From: Candidatus Rifleibacteriota bacterium
GTDB taxonomy: Bacteria; Riflebacteria; Ozemobacteria; Ozemobacterales; Ozemobacteraceae
Direction: 5' to 3'
DNA: 21,178 bases
NCBI GenBank assembly: GCA_029564115.1
Contig: JAKQQP010000254.1
Location: 1-21,178, forward strand
The position numbers were made by a program, and so were the translations under genes. Below, piece after piece: positions 14,900 through 21,178 of this stretch (the stretch's first letter is position 1; every line of letters begins with the position of its first letter). Below the pieces are notes generated by a model. It made no database searches. It saw nothing but the letters and a program-made list of their open reading frames with translations, and was not told where the DNA came from.

Positions 14900-16740
14900 A
14901 TCCATGACCTCCGGATTATGGCTCGTTCCCAGAGAACCGGGCTTAATTCAGCCCATGAGGATTCGGCATTGGCCCATGAAGAATCGACTCCAGAGGTAAT
15001 TTTAACAATTTTTTCCCGGAGCTGGGCGTGGTTATCGATCAGCTGACATTCAGAGAAATCTTGCGAGTGAATTATATCATTGAACCACTCTTTGAGAGGA
15101 CCCTGCATCCAGTTCACGATTGGCGAATTGAACCCGATTTTTGTCTTTCTCCAGGTGATTTCAGGCGGCATGAAAGGCGCCATCGCATCGCGAATCAGCT
15201 TTTTTGTAAAGCCGTGGCCAAACTTACTTGAATAAGGCAGCGAATGAACATAGGTCACCAGGCGGTGGTCCATAAAAGGCATTCTGATTTCGACGCCACT
15301 GATCATCGAATAGCGATCGTAATTTCTTAGCAGGGTAGGCAGGATGGTCTCGTTAAAAATTATGTAAAGCTGCTGAGAAAAATTATCAAGCCTGGCAAAA
15401 CCCGGGTGAGCGTGGTCTTGTGACTTTTGTTCTCTGTTAAGCAGTTTTCGCACAAGCTTTCGACCCATAAAATTCAGATAGAGCTTCAGGCGGCCTGTTT
15501 TTTCGACCTGCGAAAAGCCGCTTCTGGTTTCAAGGTGGGTGTTCAATATGTCTTTAATTCTTGAAAAGTCAGCTCCTGCATCCCAGAGGGATTCGAGAAG
15601 ATGCCCGTAGCCGCTGAAAAGTTCGTCGGCACCATGCCCGTCGATGGTTACCGTTACCCCGTGCTCTTTTACGGCTGCGTAAGTCATTATCATCGGTATT
15701 GGTGGCGTCAGATAAAGGTCTTCGCAGTAATAGAAGTATTCTTCAAGGCGCTGCCAGTGTTTGACCGGGTCTATGTTGATGAATGTGGCTCCAATGCCAA
15801 GATGGTCGGTAACTTTTTTTGCGAAGCCGCTTTCGTCGATAGGAGTGTCGGGAAAACTGGCGACAAAAGCATGTTGCCAGTCCTGGCTGCCTCTTGGATT
15901 GGTCGAATTTCTTGCCAGGTGTGCCATGGCAGAAATTGTGGCACTGCTGTCAAGACCACCGCTCAGGGCGGTTCCAATGGGTACGTCCGAGCGCATGCGA
16001 AGTTTACAGGCATCGAGAAAGAGTTCTCTGAATTTTTCCACCTGGGCGTCGTAGGTTCTTTCTGGTTCAACGAGGTGGTCGAGTATGTTCCAGTATCTTT
16101 GTATGACAAGCTGTTGATTGTAATAATAACCGTAATGGCCGGCAGGGAAGCGCTTTATTCCTTCGATCAGGCATTTTTCGGTGTTTTCATAGGCAAAAAC
16201 ATGCTGCGACATCCATTTAAAATCTTTGCAGGGCTCAATTCGTGGAAGAAAGGGAAAAATCGCTTTCATTTCTGAGGCAAACACGAATCTGTCGCCTATC
16301 CGGGCGTAGAAAAGAGGTTTTTTGCCAAAACGGTCTCTCGAAAGAAAGAGTTTTTTCTCGGCTTTATCCCATATGGCGATTGCCCACATGCCATTGAATT
16401 TGAGCAGGCAATCCGGTCCCCAGTGGGCAAAAGAGGCCAGAACCACTTCGGTGTCGCTTTCTGAGCGAAAATGGTAACCAAGCTTCTGCAGTTCGCTGCG
16501 TATTTCAAGGAAATTATAAATCTCTCCGTTGAAAATGATGTTATAGCGACCATCCAGGTAAGACATGGGCTGGCTGCCACATTCTGAAACGTCGAGAATC
16601 GACAGTCGCCGGTGCCCAAGCGAAATATTCGGGTCATGCCATATCCCGGAACCATCGGGACCACGATGTGCAAGGGTGTCCAGAGCCGTTTTAAACAGAT
16701 TCTGGTCGCATACCGGCAGGGTTCCTAATATTCCGCACAT
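14896..16740 (-). CDS. asnB: Asparagine synthase (glutamine-hydrolysing) family amidotransferase
   Basis: A 614-residue protein of normal AsnB length. The N-terminal glutaminase domain begins with the nucleophile Cys2 (M-C-G-I-L-G), followed by RGPDGSG, LGHRRLSI and FNGEIYN. The C-terminal synthase domain has the pyrophosphate-binding SGGLDSS (260-266) and DGHGADELFSGY (367-378). It hydrolyses glutamine and uses ATP to amidate a carboxylate. In free-standing form this makes asparagine, but copies inside O-antigen clusters (WbpS-like) are thought to amidate uronic acids or other sugar carboxylates; the position here favours that role, without proof. AAGGAA lies 8 bases before ATG 16740, and the FkbM gene ends 12 bases upstream. 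Confidence 0.92.
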   Translation of the reverse strand: MCGILGTLPVCDQNLFKTALDTLAHRGPDGSGIWHDPNISLGHRRLSILDVSECGSQPMSYLDGRYNIIFNGEIYNFLEIRSELQKLGYHFRSESDTEVVLASFAHWGPDCLLKFNGMWAIAIWDKAEKKLFLSRDRFGKKPLFYARIGDRFVFASEMKAIFPFLPRIEPCKDFKWMSQHVFAYENTEKCLIEGIKRFPAGHYGYYYNQQLVIQRYWNILDHLVEPERTYDAQVEKFRELFLDACKLRMRSDVPIGTALSGGLDSSATISAMAHLARNSTNPRGSQDWQHAFVASFPDTPIDESGFAKKVTDHLGIGATFINIDPVKHWQRLEEYFYYCEDLYLTPPIPMIMTYAAVKEHGVTVTIDGHGADELFSGYGHLLESLWDAGADFSRIKDILNTHLETRSGFSQVEKTGRLKLYLNFMGRKLVRKLLNREQKSQDHAHPGFARLDNFSQQLYIIFNETILPTLLRNYDRYSMISGVEIRMPFMDHRLVTYVHSLPYSSKFGHGFTKKLIRDAMAPFMPPEITWRKTKIGFNSPIVNWMQGPLKEWFNDIIHSQDFSECQLIDNHAQLREKIVKITSGVDSSWANAESSWAELSPVLWERAIIRRSWM

Positions 16741-16752
16741 TATTTTTGTTCC

Positions 16753-17499
16753 TTACGGTCGCTGGTGCGAAGCATCCTGCACCAGTCTCTTGAAAAATAC
16801 TGTGTTTTCACACTTTGCATGCGGTTCGTAGCCATGCTGCTTTAAAAAAACGGCGACATCGGTTTCAGGCAACCTGGTGAATGCTGTAGAAAGAACTTCC
16901 ACCAGTATGAAGCGCGGCTGGTATTTCTGCCAGTTATTCGACTGAAGCACTTTTAAATCAAGCCCTTCAACGTCTACCGAGAGAAAATCGATTTTCTGCC
17001 CCGGCGGCAGGTGCTGGTCAAGAATTTCGGCCAGAGTGCTGGTTTCCAGGTTCCGCGTGAATTTCAGGCGAAAATTTTTATTGATATAAGTTTCGGCCAG
17101 TTCTTTAGAAAAGCTGTTCAATGCAGGCTCTTCAAAGGCGTAATACACCAGTGTCTCGTGCGTGTCTGAAACCGGAATCTCGAGGTTGATGTCGCGGGGG
17201 CGAAATCGCTTAAAGAGCTCCATGCTGCCGGGCATGGCATCGACATTTATACCTCGCCAGCCCTGAAGGTAAAAATAATAGGTGTTTGAAAACCTTTTGG
17301 GGTGGTGTGCTCCAATATCTACATAAAACCCGGGCCCACCGCTGCCCTCAAAAATTCTTCTGAGAATCATGTCTTCGCCTTCCTGTGAGTATGAACGAAA
17401 GGCAAAACCATCGAAATACAGGTTTTTCAGCTCTGCGAGGCGAACTCTAAGCTTTTCTGGCATTAATTTTTTCAGCAGCGTTTTCAGCGAATTAATCAC
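16753..17499 (-). CDS. FkbM family methyltransferase
   Basis: A 248-residue SAM-dependent O-methyltransferase of the FkbM type. Diagnostic segments are SQEGEDMIL (38-46), F-Y-V-D-I-G-A-H-H-P with R-F-S-N-T (58-73, SAM binding) and D-F-L-S-V-D-V-E-G-L-D (171-181). FkbM enzymes are frequent in glycan clusters, where they methylate sugar hydroxyls. The start codon is GTG at 17499, overlapping the stop of the preceding methyltransferase by 8 bases; AAGAGA upstream is a modest ribosome site. It acts in the cytoplasm. Which hydroxyl is modified cannot be read from sequence. Confidence 0.9.
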   Translation of the reverse strand: MINSLKTLLKKLMPEKLRVRLAELKNLYFDGFAFRSYSQEGEDMILRRIFEGSGGPGFYVDIGAHHPKRFSNTYYFYLQGWRGINVDAMPGSMELFKRFRPRDINLEIPVSDTHETLVYYAFEEPALNSFSKELAETYINKNFRLKFTRNLETSTLAEILDQHLPPGQKIDFLSVDVEGLDLKVLQSNNWQKYQPRFILVEVLSTAFTRLPETDVAVFLKQHGYEPHAKCENTVFFKRLVQDASHQRP

Positions 17500-18184
17500 A
17501 ATTATCTCTTAATGAAGCGATTGAAAATGCGGGCAGATGAAGTTCTGCGGGCTTTGTTCTGAAGTTTCTTGAAAACAGAACTGATGTGGTCCAGGTGTAG
17601 TTGTTTATTGGTCCAAAGCCATGAAAATCGACCTGAATCATGTCGAATTTTTGTCGCAGGTAATCGGCGGTATTTTTGAACCAGTCTGAGTTGTCTAGTA
17701 TGATCATGAAACCTTCGGGGTGTTGTTGATCAAGGTATCGGTCGACCACATGTGCGCATTCCGGTCTGCGATTGGCGTCGATAATTATGACATCGAATTT
17801 TTTGCCGCTGATTTCTGCCGGGTTTTCATATCCTGGGCCATCGGCAGAGAATATCAACTGCATGTTGCTTTCAAGCGTTGGCAGAATTTTTTCATACCAA
17901 ACTCTGTCGTGTTCTACAGATACTACCTTGCCTGCTTTTCGGCTCCAGAAAAAAGAAGAGTTGCCACAACCATATTCAAGCACGCTACGGCCGGTCAAAT
18001 CAAGGCTTTGCAGATATTCAACCGCCGGATAGGTATACCATGGGATTTTCTGGTTATTTTTATCGATGCAGCACCCTGATTTTATGGTTTTTAGCTGGCC
18101 ATAATCGAAGGCAAGAATTGAAAAGTTCCGCAATATTTTTTTTAAGCGGTCAGGAATAAGTTTTGCAATGATTTTTGTTATCAA
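17492..18184 (-). CDS. Class I SAM-dependent methyltransferase
   Basis: A 230-residue enzyme with motif I VLEYGCGNSS (68-77), an acidic residue in SVEHD (89-93) that would hold the SAM ribose, and D-V-I-I-I-D-A (131-137) followed by ILDNSDWF, the layout of class I O-methyltransferases. The first 45 residues are basic and hydrophobic and may contact the membrane. Translation starts at TTG 18184, supported by AGGAG about 7 bases upstream, and shares a 4-base TTGA overlap with the flippase stop. The substrate is unknown; the operon position makes a sugar or lipid-linked glycan intermediate the likely target. Confidence 0.85.
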   Translation of the reverse strand: MITKIIAKLIPDRLKKILRNFSILAFDYGQLKTIKSGCCIDKNNQKIPWYTYPAVEYLQSLDLTGRSVLEYGCGNSSFFWSRKAGKVVSVEHDRVWYEKILPTLESNMQLIFSADGPGYENPAEISGKKFDVIIIDANRRPECAHVVDRYLDQQHPEGFMIILDNSDWFKNTADYLRQKFDMIQVDFHGFGPINNYTWTTSVLFSRNFRTKPAELHLPAFSIASLRDNCD

Positions 18185-19491
18185 AATAGTCTCCTGGGAT
18201 CAAGACTGGCGATTTTCATGCGAAACAGCAGACGGGTTTTTGCTGAAAAGAGGTCAAAGAACAGACCGGCAATTGAATAGGCAATCAGAGTTGCAATTGC
18301 GGCGCCGGCGGCACCATGTGACGGGATCAGAAAAAGATTCAACACTATGTTGCTTATCATTCCCCAGAAAGTTCTCCAAAACGACAAAAGATTGTGCCCT
18401 TCAGCAACAAACCATTTGTTACTGGCTTCACCCAAGGCTACAAGAATACCAGCCCAGACATGAATGTTCAATATGTAACTTGCCTCGATAAATGCTTCAC
18501 CGTAGAGCACAGATATCAGGCTGCGGCTGAAAATAGTAATCAGAATGGCAACTGAAAGTGAAAGCCAGGTCATCAGTGTAAAAAGTCTTTGAAGTCTCGA
18601 ATAGTAGAGTTCAAGACTGACTTTTCTTGCGTTCAGAATTGCCGGAAAAAGTGAATGGGCGATCAGAAGAGGAACAAAATACCAGGCCTCACTGAGTCTG
18701 ACGGCAGCAGAATAAATTCCGACTTCTCTTTCTCCGAGAATTTCTTTGATCATAATCTGGTCGACTCTCATGTAGATCATTACAACCAGCCCTGCAAAGA
18801 TAACCGGCCATGACTGTTTCAGCAGGATTCTGGCCATTGAAGTTTCGAAGTGACGATAAAAGCTTTTCTTTTCTTTCAGGGAATAGGTAACCAGAAGGCT
18901 GATCGCAAGAGATATAGAATCGGCAAGGGTGACGACTATAAACCAGAAGAGGTCTGCCTTATTGATGACCAGAACAATTTTTAAAATTGTTGATATAGAG
19001 AGCTGAAAAATCTTGCAGATCGAAACGAATCTGGCCTGAACTTTTGACTGGAAGAAAAAGTCAATTACTTCAAAGCTCTGAAAAAACAGCCCGGCGGCAG
19101 TTATAAAAATCAGATGGCTTGTATATGGATCATCCGAAGTTGCCTTAACCACAGCAAAAAGTATCAGGTAGACCAGTGCAGCCCCTGCGAATTTAAGCCA
19201 GAATGAGGTGCCGAGAATCTGCTGTTCCTTGTCGGGGTGCGCGACCAGTTCCTTTATCACTATGCCGTCGAGGCCAAGTTTGGCTACTCCGGCAAAAATT
19301 GAGGTGAAGGCAAGAACATAGCTGAACAGGCCAAATTTTTCGGGGCCGAGAAAGCGCGCCACCCATATTCCGATAAGCAGACCGGCGAGCAGGCGCAGAA
19401 CGCTTTCACAAAGCATCCATGTTGTGTTCGACAAATAACGCCTGAGCCCGTGATTTGTTCTTAGATTCCTTATTTTCTGCAGAATTTGCAA
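18181..19491 (-). CDS. Wzx-like polysaccharide flippase (MOP superfamily)
   Basis: A 436-residue integral membrane protein with about 12 hydrophobic segments spread over its length. It begins with the typical polysaccharide-exporter stretch (YLSNTTWMLCESVLRLLAGL, then WVARFLGPEKFG) and has the conserved M-R-V-D-Q near residue 240 and WNA-like transmembrane turns. It would flip the undecaprenyl-linked oligosaccharide from the cytoplasmic to the outer face of the inner membrane. It is the only flippase in the window, and no Wzy-type polymerase is seen beside it. The start is TTG 19491, 19 bases after the previous stop; the ribosome site (AAAGAG) is weak, and no better start lies nearby in frame. 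It overlaps the next gene by 4 bases. Confidence 0.92.
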   Translation of the reverse strand: MQILQKIRNLRTNHGLRRYLSNTTWMLCESVLRLLAGLLIGIWVARFLGPEKFGLFSYVLAFTSIFAGVAKLGLDGIVIKELVAHPDKEQQILGTSFWLKFAGAALVYLILFAVVKATSDDPYTSHLIFITAAGLFFQSFEVIDFFFQSKVQARFVSICKIFQLSISTILKIVLVINKADLFWFIVVTLADSISLAISLLVTYSLKEKKSFYRHFETSMARILLKQSWPVIFAGLVVMIYMRVDQIMIKEILGEREVGIYSAAVRLSEAWYFVPLLIAHSLFPAILNARKVSLELYYSRLQRLFTLMTWLSLSVAILITIFSRSLISVLYGEAFIEASYILNIHVWAGILVALGEASNKWFVAEGHNLLSFWRTFWGMISNIVLNLFLIPSHGAAGAAIATLIAYSIAGLFFDLFSAKTRLLFRMKIASLDPRRLF

Positions 19492-19510
19492 TGTTATGAC
19501 AATCGCTCTT

Positions 19511-20398
19511 TCAGACTTTAACCCAGTTAAGATCTTTTACTTTTGGCCAGCGGTTCTTGCGGGCATCTTCGGTATAAGGATCCTTCTGGCACGAAGACGG
19601 GTCTACTTCTGGCAGAAATTGCTCGCCACAGTCATTCCTGACAAAAAACGCATTGTTGCCATAGCGGTTAGTGCCAACCAGTCGGTATCCCTTTTTCCTG
19701 GCAAGGCCAGTCATTGCCGAAAGGGATGCGCCGTAAAAATCCTGAACCGGCATGCGGAAATCAGGGGCATAAGGCACGGTAATCGATGCGTCAGAGGGGC
19801 ATAAATTGTTGATTTCGCAGACAATGACGCGCGGTCTGACTGCTTCGAGTGCAGCAAGAACCCAGTAGTCGACCCCGTCAATGTCGAGTGACAGCAGGTC
19901 TATCTCTCCTGATACTCCTGCACCGGTGAGCAGCGTGTTGATGTTTTCGGCAGTGATCCAGGCCTGCTCGAACCGGGGCGGAAAAAGCCATGAATCGCGG
20001 GAAATGCTGTAAAATTCACGCCCTCTGGCGACGCTTCTGGGGCAACCATCGAACAGATAGCCCCACCAGCCATGGTTTAATATCAGGTTGGCTGCGTTGC
20101 ATTCAATTCCGTTGCTGGCACATATTTCAACGACCTTTTTGTTCGTTGTGCCGATCAGAGCAAAAATATACAGAAGTATTCCGTCTTCTTCAAACTGTGA
20201 ATGGCATCTAAAGCCCACATCATCAAATCGTGGCAGTGGCCTTTTGCCGTCTGAAGCCATATTACGAAAAGTCTGGTATAAAACCTGCTGAGCAGCCTTT
20301 GCGGGGGAAGGTCCGCCGGTTTCGATCAAACCTTCGGCAAACCAGTTGAGAAGCTTGTTTCTAAATGACCGCAGAAGGGCTTTCGCTTTTATGTTCAT
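19511..20398 (-). CDS. FkbM-like SAM-dependent methyltransferase
   Basis: A 295-residue protein, the first gene of the glycan operon. I recognise an FkbM-like pattern rather than a textbook member: SQFEEDGIL (67-75) parallels the SQEGED segment of the FkbM gene in the same operon; EICASNGIECNAANLI (91-106) fills the SAM-binding place; and D167-L-L-S-L-D-I-D-G-V-D177 parallels D-F-L-S-V-D-V-E-G-L-D. The start ATG 20398 has GGGG 8 bases upstream. The frame is open further to 20542, but a strong promoter (20436-20464) lies inside that extension, so the longer form is unlikely. The role is presumably methylation of a glycan intermediate. Divergence from FkbM leaves the activity less certain. Confidence 0.75.
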   Translation of the reverse strand: MNIKAKALLRSFRNKLLNWFAEGLIETGGPSPAKAAQQVLYQTFRNMASDGKRPLPRFDDVGFRCHSQFEEDGILLYIFALIGTTNKKVVEICASNGIECNAANLILNHGWWGYLFDGCPRSVARGREFYSISRDSWLFPPRFEQAWITAENINTLLTGAGVSGEIDLLSLDIDGVDYWVLAALEAVRPRVIVCEINNLCPSDASITVPYAPDFRMPVQDFYGASLSAMTGLARKKGYRLVGTNRYGNNAFFVRNDCGEQFLPEVDPSSCQKDPYTEDARKNRWPKVKDLNWVKV

Positions 20399-20435
20399 TA
20401 CTATTACCCCGTTACATGTTTGGCCTGGCGAGAGG

Positions 20436-20464
20436 ATTCTACCAAAAGCCCCTCTGTAGTTCAA
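20436..20464 (-). promoter_or_regulatory. Main sigma70-like promoter of the glycan operon
   Basis: On the minus strand, TTGAAC (20464-20459) and TAGAAT (20441-20436) are separated by exactly 17 bases, with 4 and 5 of 6 consensus bases respectively. The predicted transcription start near 20429 gives a leader of about 30 bases carrying the GGGG ribosome site before ATG 20398. It faces away from the plus-strand promoter in the same 216-base gap. No operator repeat or hairpin stands out. Confidence 0.6.
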
Positions 20465-20529
20465 TTTAAAATTGGCCGCAGACTTATTCGGGTTTTCAGG
20501 AGCAAAAAATACTGTGGGCAAGTATGTTG

Positions 20530-20558
20530 TTGTCTGCAGCATTTGCTGGTGATATTAT
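20530..20558 (+). promoter_or_regulatory. Sigma70-like promoter for the epimerase gene
   Basis: TTGTCT (20530-20535) and TATTAT (20553-20558) lie 17 bases apart, predicting a start near 20565 and a leader of about 50 bases to ATG 20615. A weaker alternative is TTGCTG (20543-20548) with TATGAA (20566-20571), also 17 apart. Confidence 0.45.
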
Positions 20559-20614
20559 CAGACATTATGAATTGCTGATTCTCTCTGACACAGTAAAATT
20601 CAGTTGAGGTACTA

Positions 20615-21178
20615 ATGAAAGTAATGATCACCGGCGGTGCCGGTTTTTTGGGGATAAATCTGGTCCGCAGTCTGCTGGCACATGGCGCGGCCGTCGTGTC
20701 GCTCGACATTGCCGAGTTCGATTACCCGGAGCGCGGTCAGATAACTGTGGTAAAGGGCGATATTCGGCGTGCCGACGATGTTGCACGAGCTCTCGCGGGC
20801 TGTGATGCTGTGGTGCACTGCGCTGCCGCCCTGCCTTTGTATACCCCCGAAGATATTTATTCTACTGATATCGAAGGCACCCGCACCGTCATGGAACAGG
20901 CCGAAAAGGCCGGTATTAAAAGGGTTGTGCATATTTCGTCGACCGCCGTTTATGGCGTGCCTGATCATCACCCGCTTTTCGAAGATGATCAGTTGATCGG
21001 GGTCGGGCCCTATGGTGAAGCCAAAATCGAGGCCGAAAAAGTCTGCTTCTCATATCGCGACCGGGGAATGTGCGTGCCGGTCATCAGGCCGAAGTCGTTT
21101 GTCGGCCCTGAGCGGCTCGGCGTCTTTGCCATGCTTTATGAATGGGCGAGCGAAGGCCACGGGTTTCCGATTCTCGGC
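20615..21178 (+). CDS. NAD-dependent sugar epimerase/dehydratase, 3' end cut by window
   Basis: Translation from ATG 20615 is open for 188 codons to the window edge. It opens with MKVMITGGAGFLGINL, whose T-G-G-A-G-F-L-G (6-13) is the Rossmann dinucleotide motif of extended short-chain dehydrogenases. It continues with V-V-H-C-A-A, a HISSTAVYG active-site segment and Y-G-E-A-K, the YxxxK catalytic pair. This places it with nucleotide-sugar epimerases/dehydratases. GAGGT lies about 6 bases before the start. It is divergently transcribed from the glycan operon and may supply a sugar to it, although related proteins also act on hydroxysteroids or other substrates. It is distinct in sequence from the epimerase at 11581-12501. 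Confidence 0.88.
   Translation, partial: MKVMITGGAGFLGINLVRSLLAHGAAVVSLDIAEFDYPERGQITVVKGDIRRADDVARALAGCDAVVHCAAALPLYTPEDIYSTDIEGTRTVMEQAEKAGIKRVVHISSTAVYGVPDHHPLFEDDQLIGVGPYGEAKIEAEKVCFSYRDRGMCVPVIRPKSFVGPERLGVFAMLYEWASEGHGFPILG

Noticed and set aside
15601..16275. 224-codon open frame on the plus strand inside asnB
   Set aside because: Lies opposite the conserved synthase domain of asnB (SGGLDSS, DGHGADELFSGY); a shadow frame.
20399..20542. 48-codon N-terminal extension of the first glycan-operon gene
   Set aside because: It contains the -35 and -10 boxes of the operon promoter, and ATG 20398 has its own ribosome site.
20574..20599. Alternative promoter TTGCTG-16-TAAAAT for the epimerase
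   Set aside because: It would start transcription at about the ribosome binding site itself, leaving almost no leader before ATG 20615.

Overview
The window is about 21.2 kb of bacterial chromosome with mid-range GC. Shine-Dalgarno sequences, sigma70-like promoters and a rho-independent terminator are all recognisable. An O-antigen/surface-polysaccharide type gene cluster with a Wzx-like flippase points to a bacterium with a surface glycan, probably Gram-negative (LPS-type). I cannot place the phylum from sequence alone, and no plasmid, phage or insertion-sequence genes are visible.

Layout. (1) Positions 2-4838, plus strand: the 3' part of a many-pass DUF2339-type membrane protein, overlapping by 11 bases a secreted, membrane-anchored DUF3999-like protein that contains an exact-period 238-residue tandem duplication. 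(2) Positions 4839-4956: a short 10-nt periodic repeat, then a perfect 22-base-arm palindrome that acts as a two-way terminator between converging genes. (3) Positions 4958-6985, minus strand: a RhlE-type DEAD-box RNA helicase with an unusual Thr/Asn/His/Arg-rich repeat N-terminus. It has its own promoter near 7117-7145. (4) Positions 7169-20398, minus strand: one long, tightly packed glycan operon of 12 genes. It starts at a good promoter (20436-20464), has a probable internal promoter (10401-10428), and most of its genes overlap by 4-8 bases. (5) Positions 20615-21178, plus strand: the 5' part of a divergently transcribed NAD-dependent sugar epimerase.

Reading the operon from its promoter: FkbM-like methyltransferase, Wzx-type flippase, class I methyltransferase, FkbM methyltransferase, AsnB-type amidotransferase, glycosyltransferase fused to a hexapeptide acyltransferase, zinc-ribbon methyltransferase, sugar epimerase, GT4 glycosyltransferase, B12-binding radical SAM enzyme, GT2 glycosyltransferase, and a methyltransferase split by a frameshift. 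Together these would build, decorate (methyl, acyl, possibly amide groups) and export a lipid-linked oligosaccharide. No polymerase (Wzy), chain-length regulator or initiating phosphoglycosyltransferase is present, so those steps must be encoded elsewhere or the glycan is not polymerised.

Most worth a second look: the glycosyltransferase-acyltransferase fusion, the heavy load of methylating enzymes including a cobalamin radical SAM protein, the frameshifted methyltransferase, the repeat architecture of the DUF2339/DUF3999 pair, and the repeat extension of the helicase.
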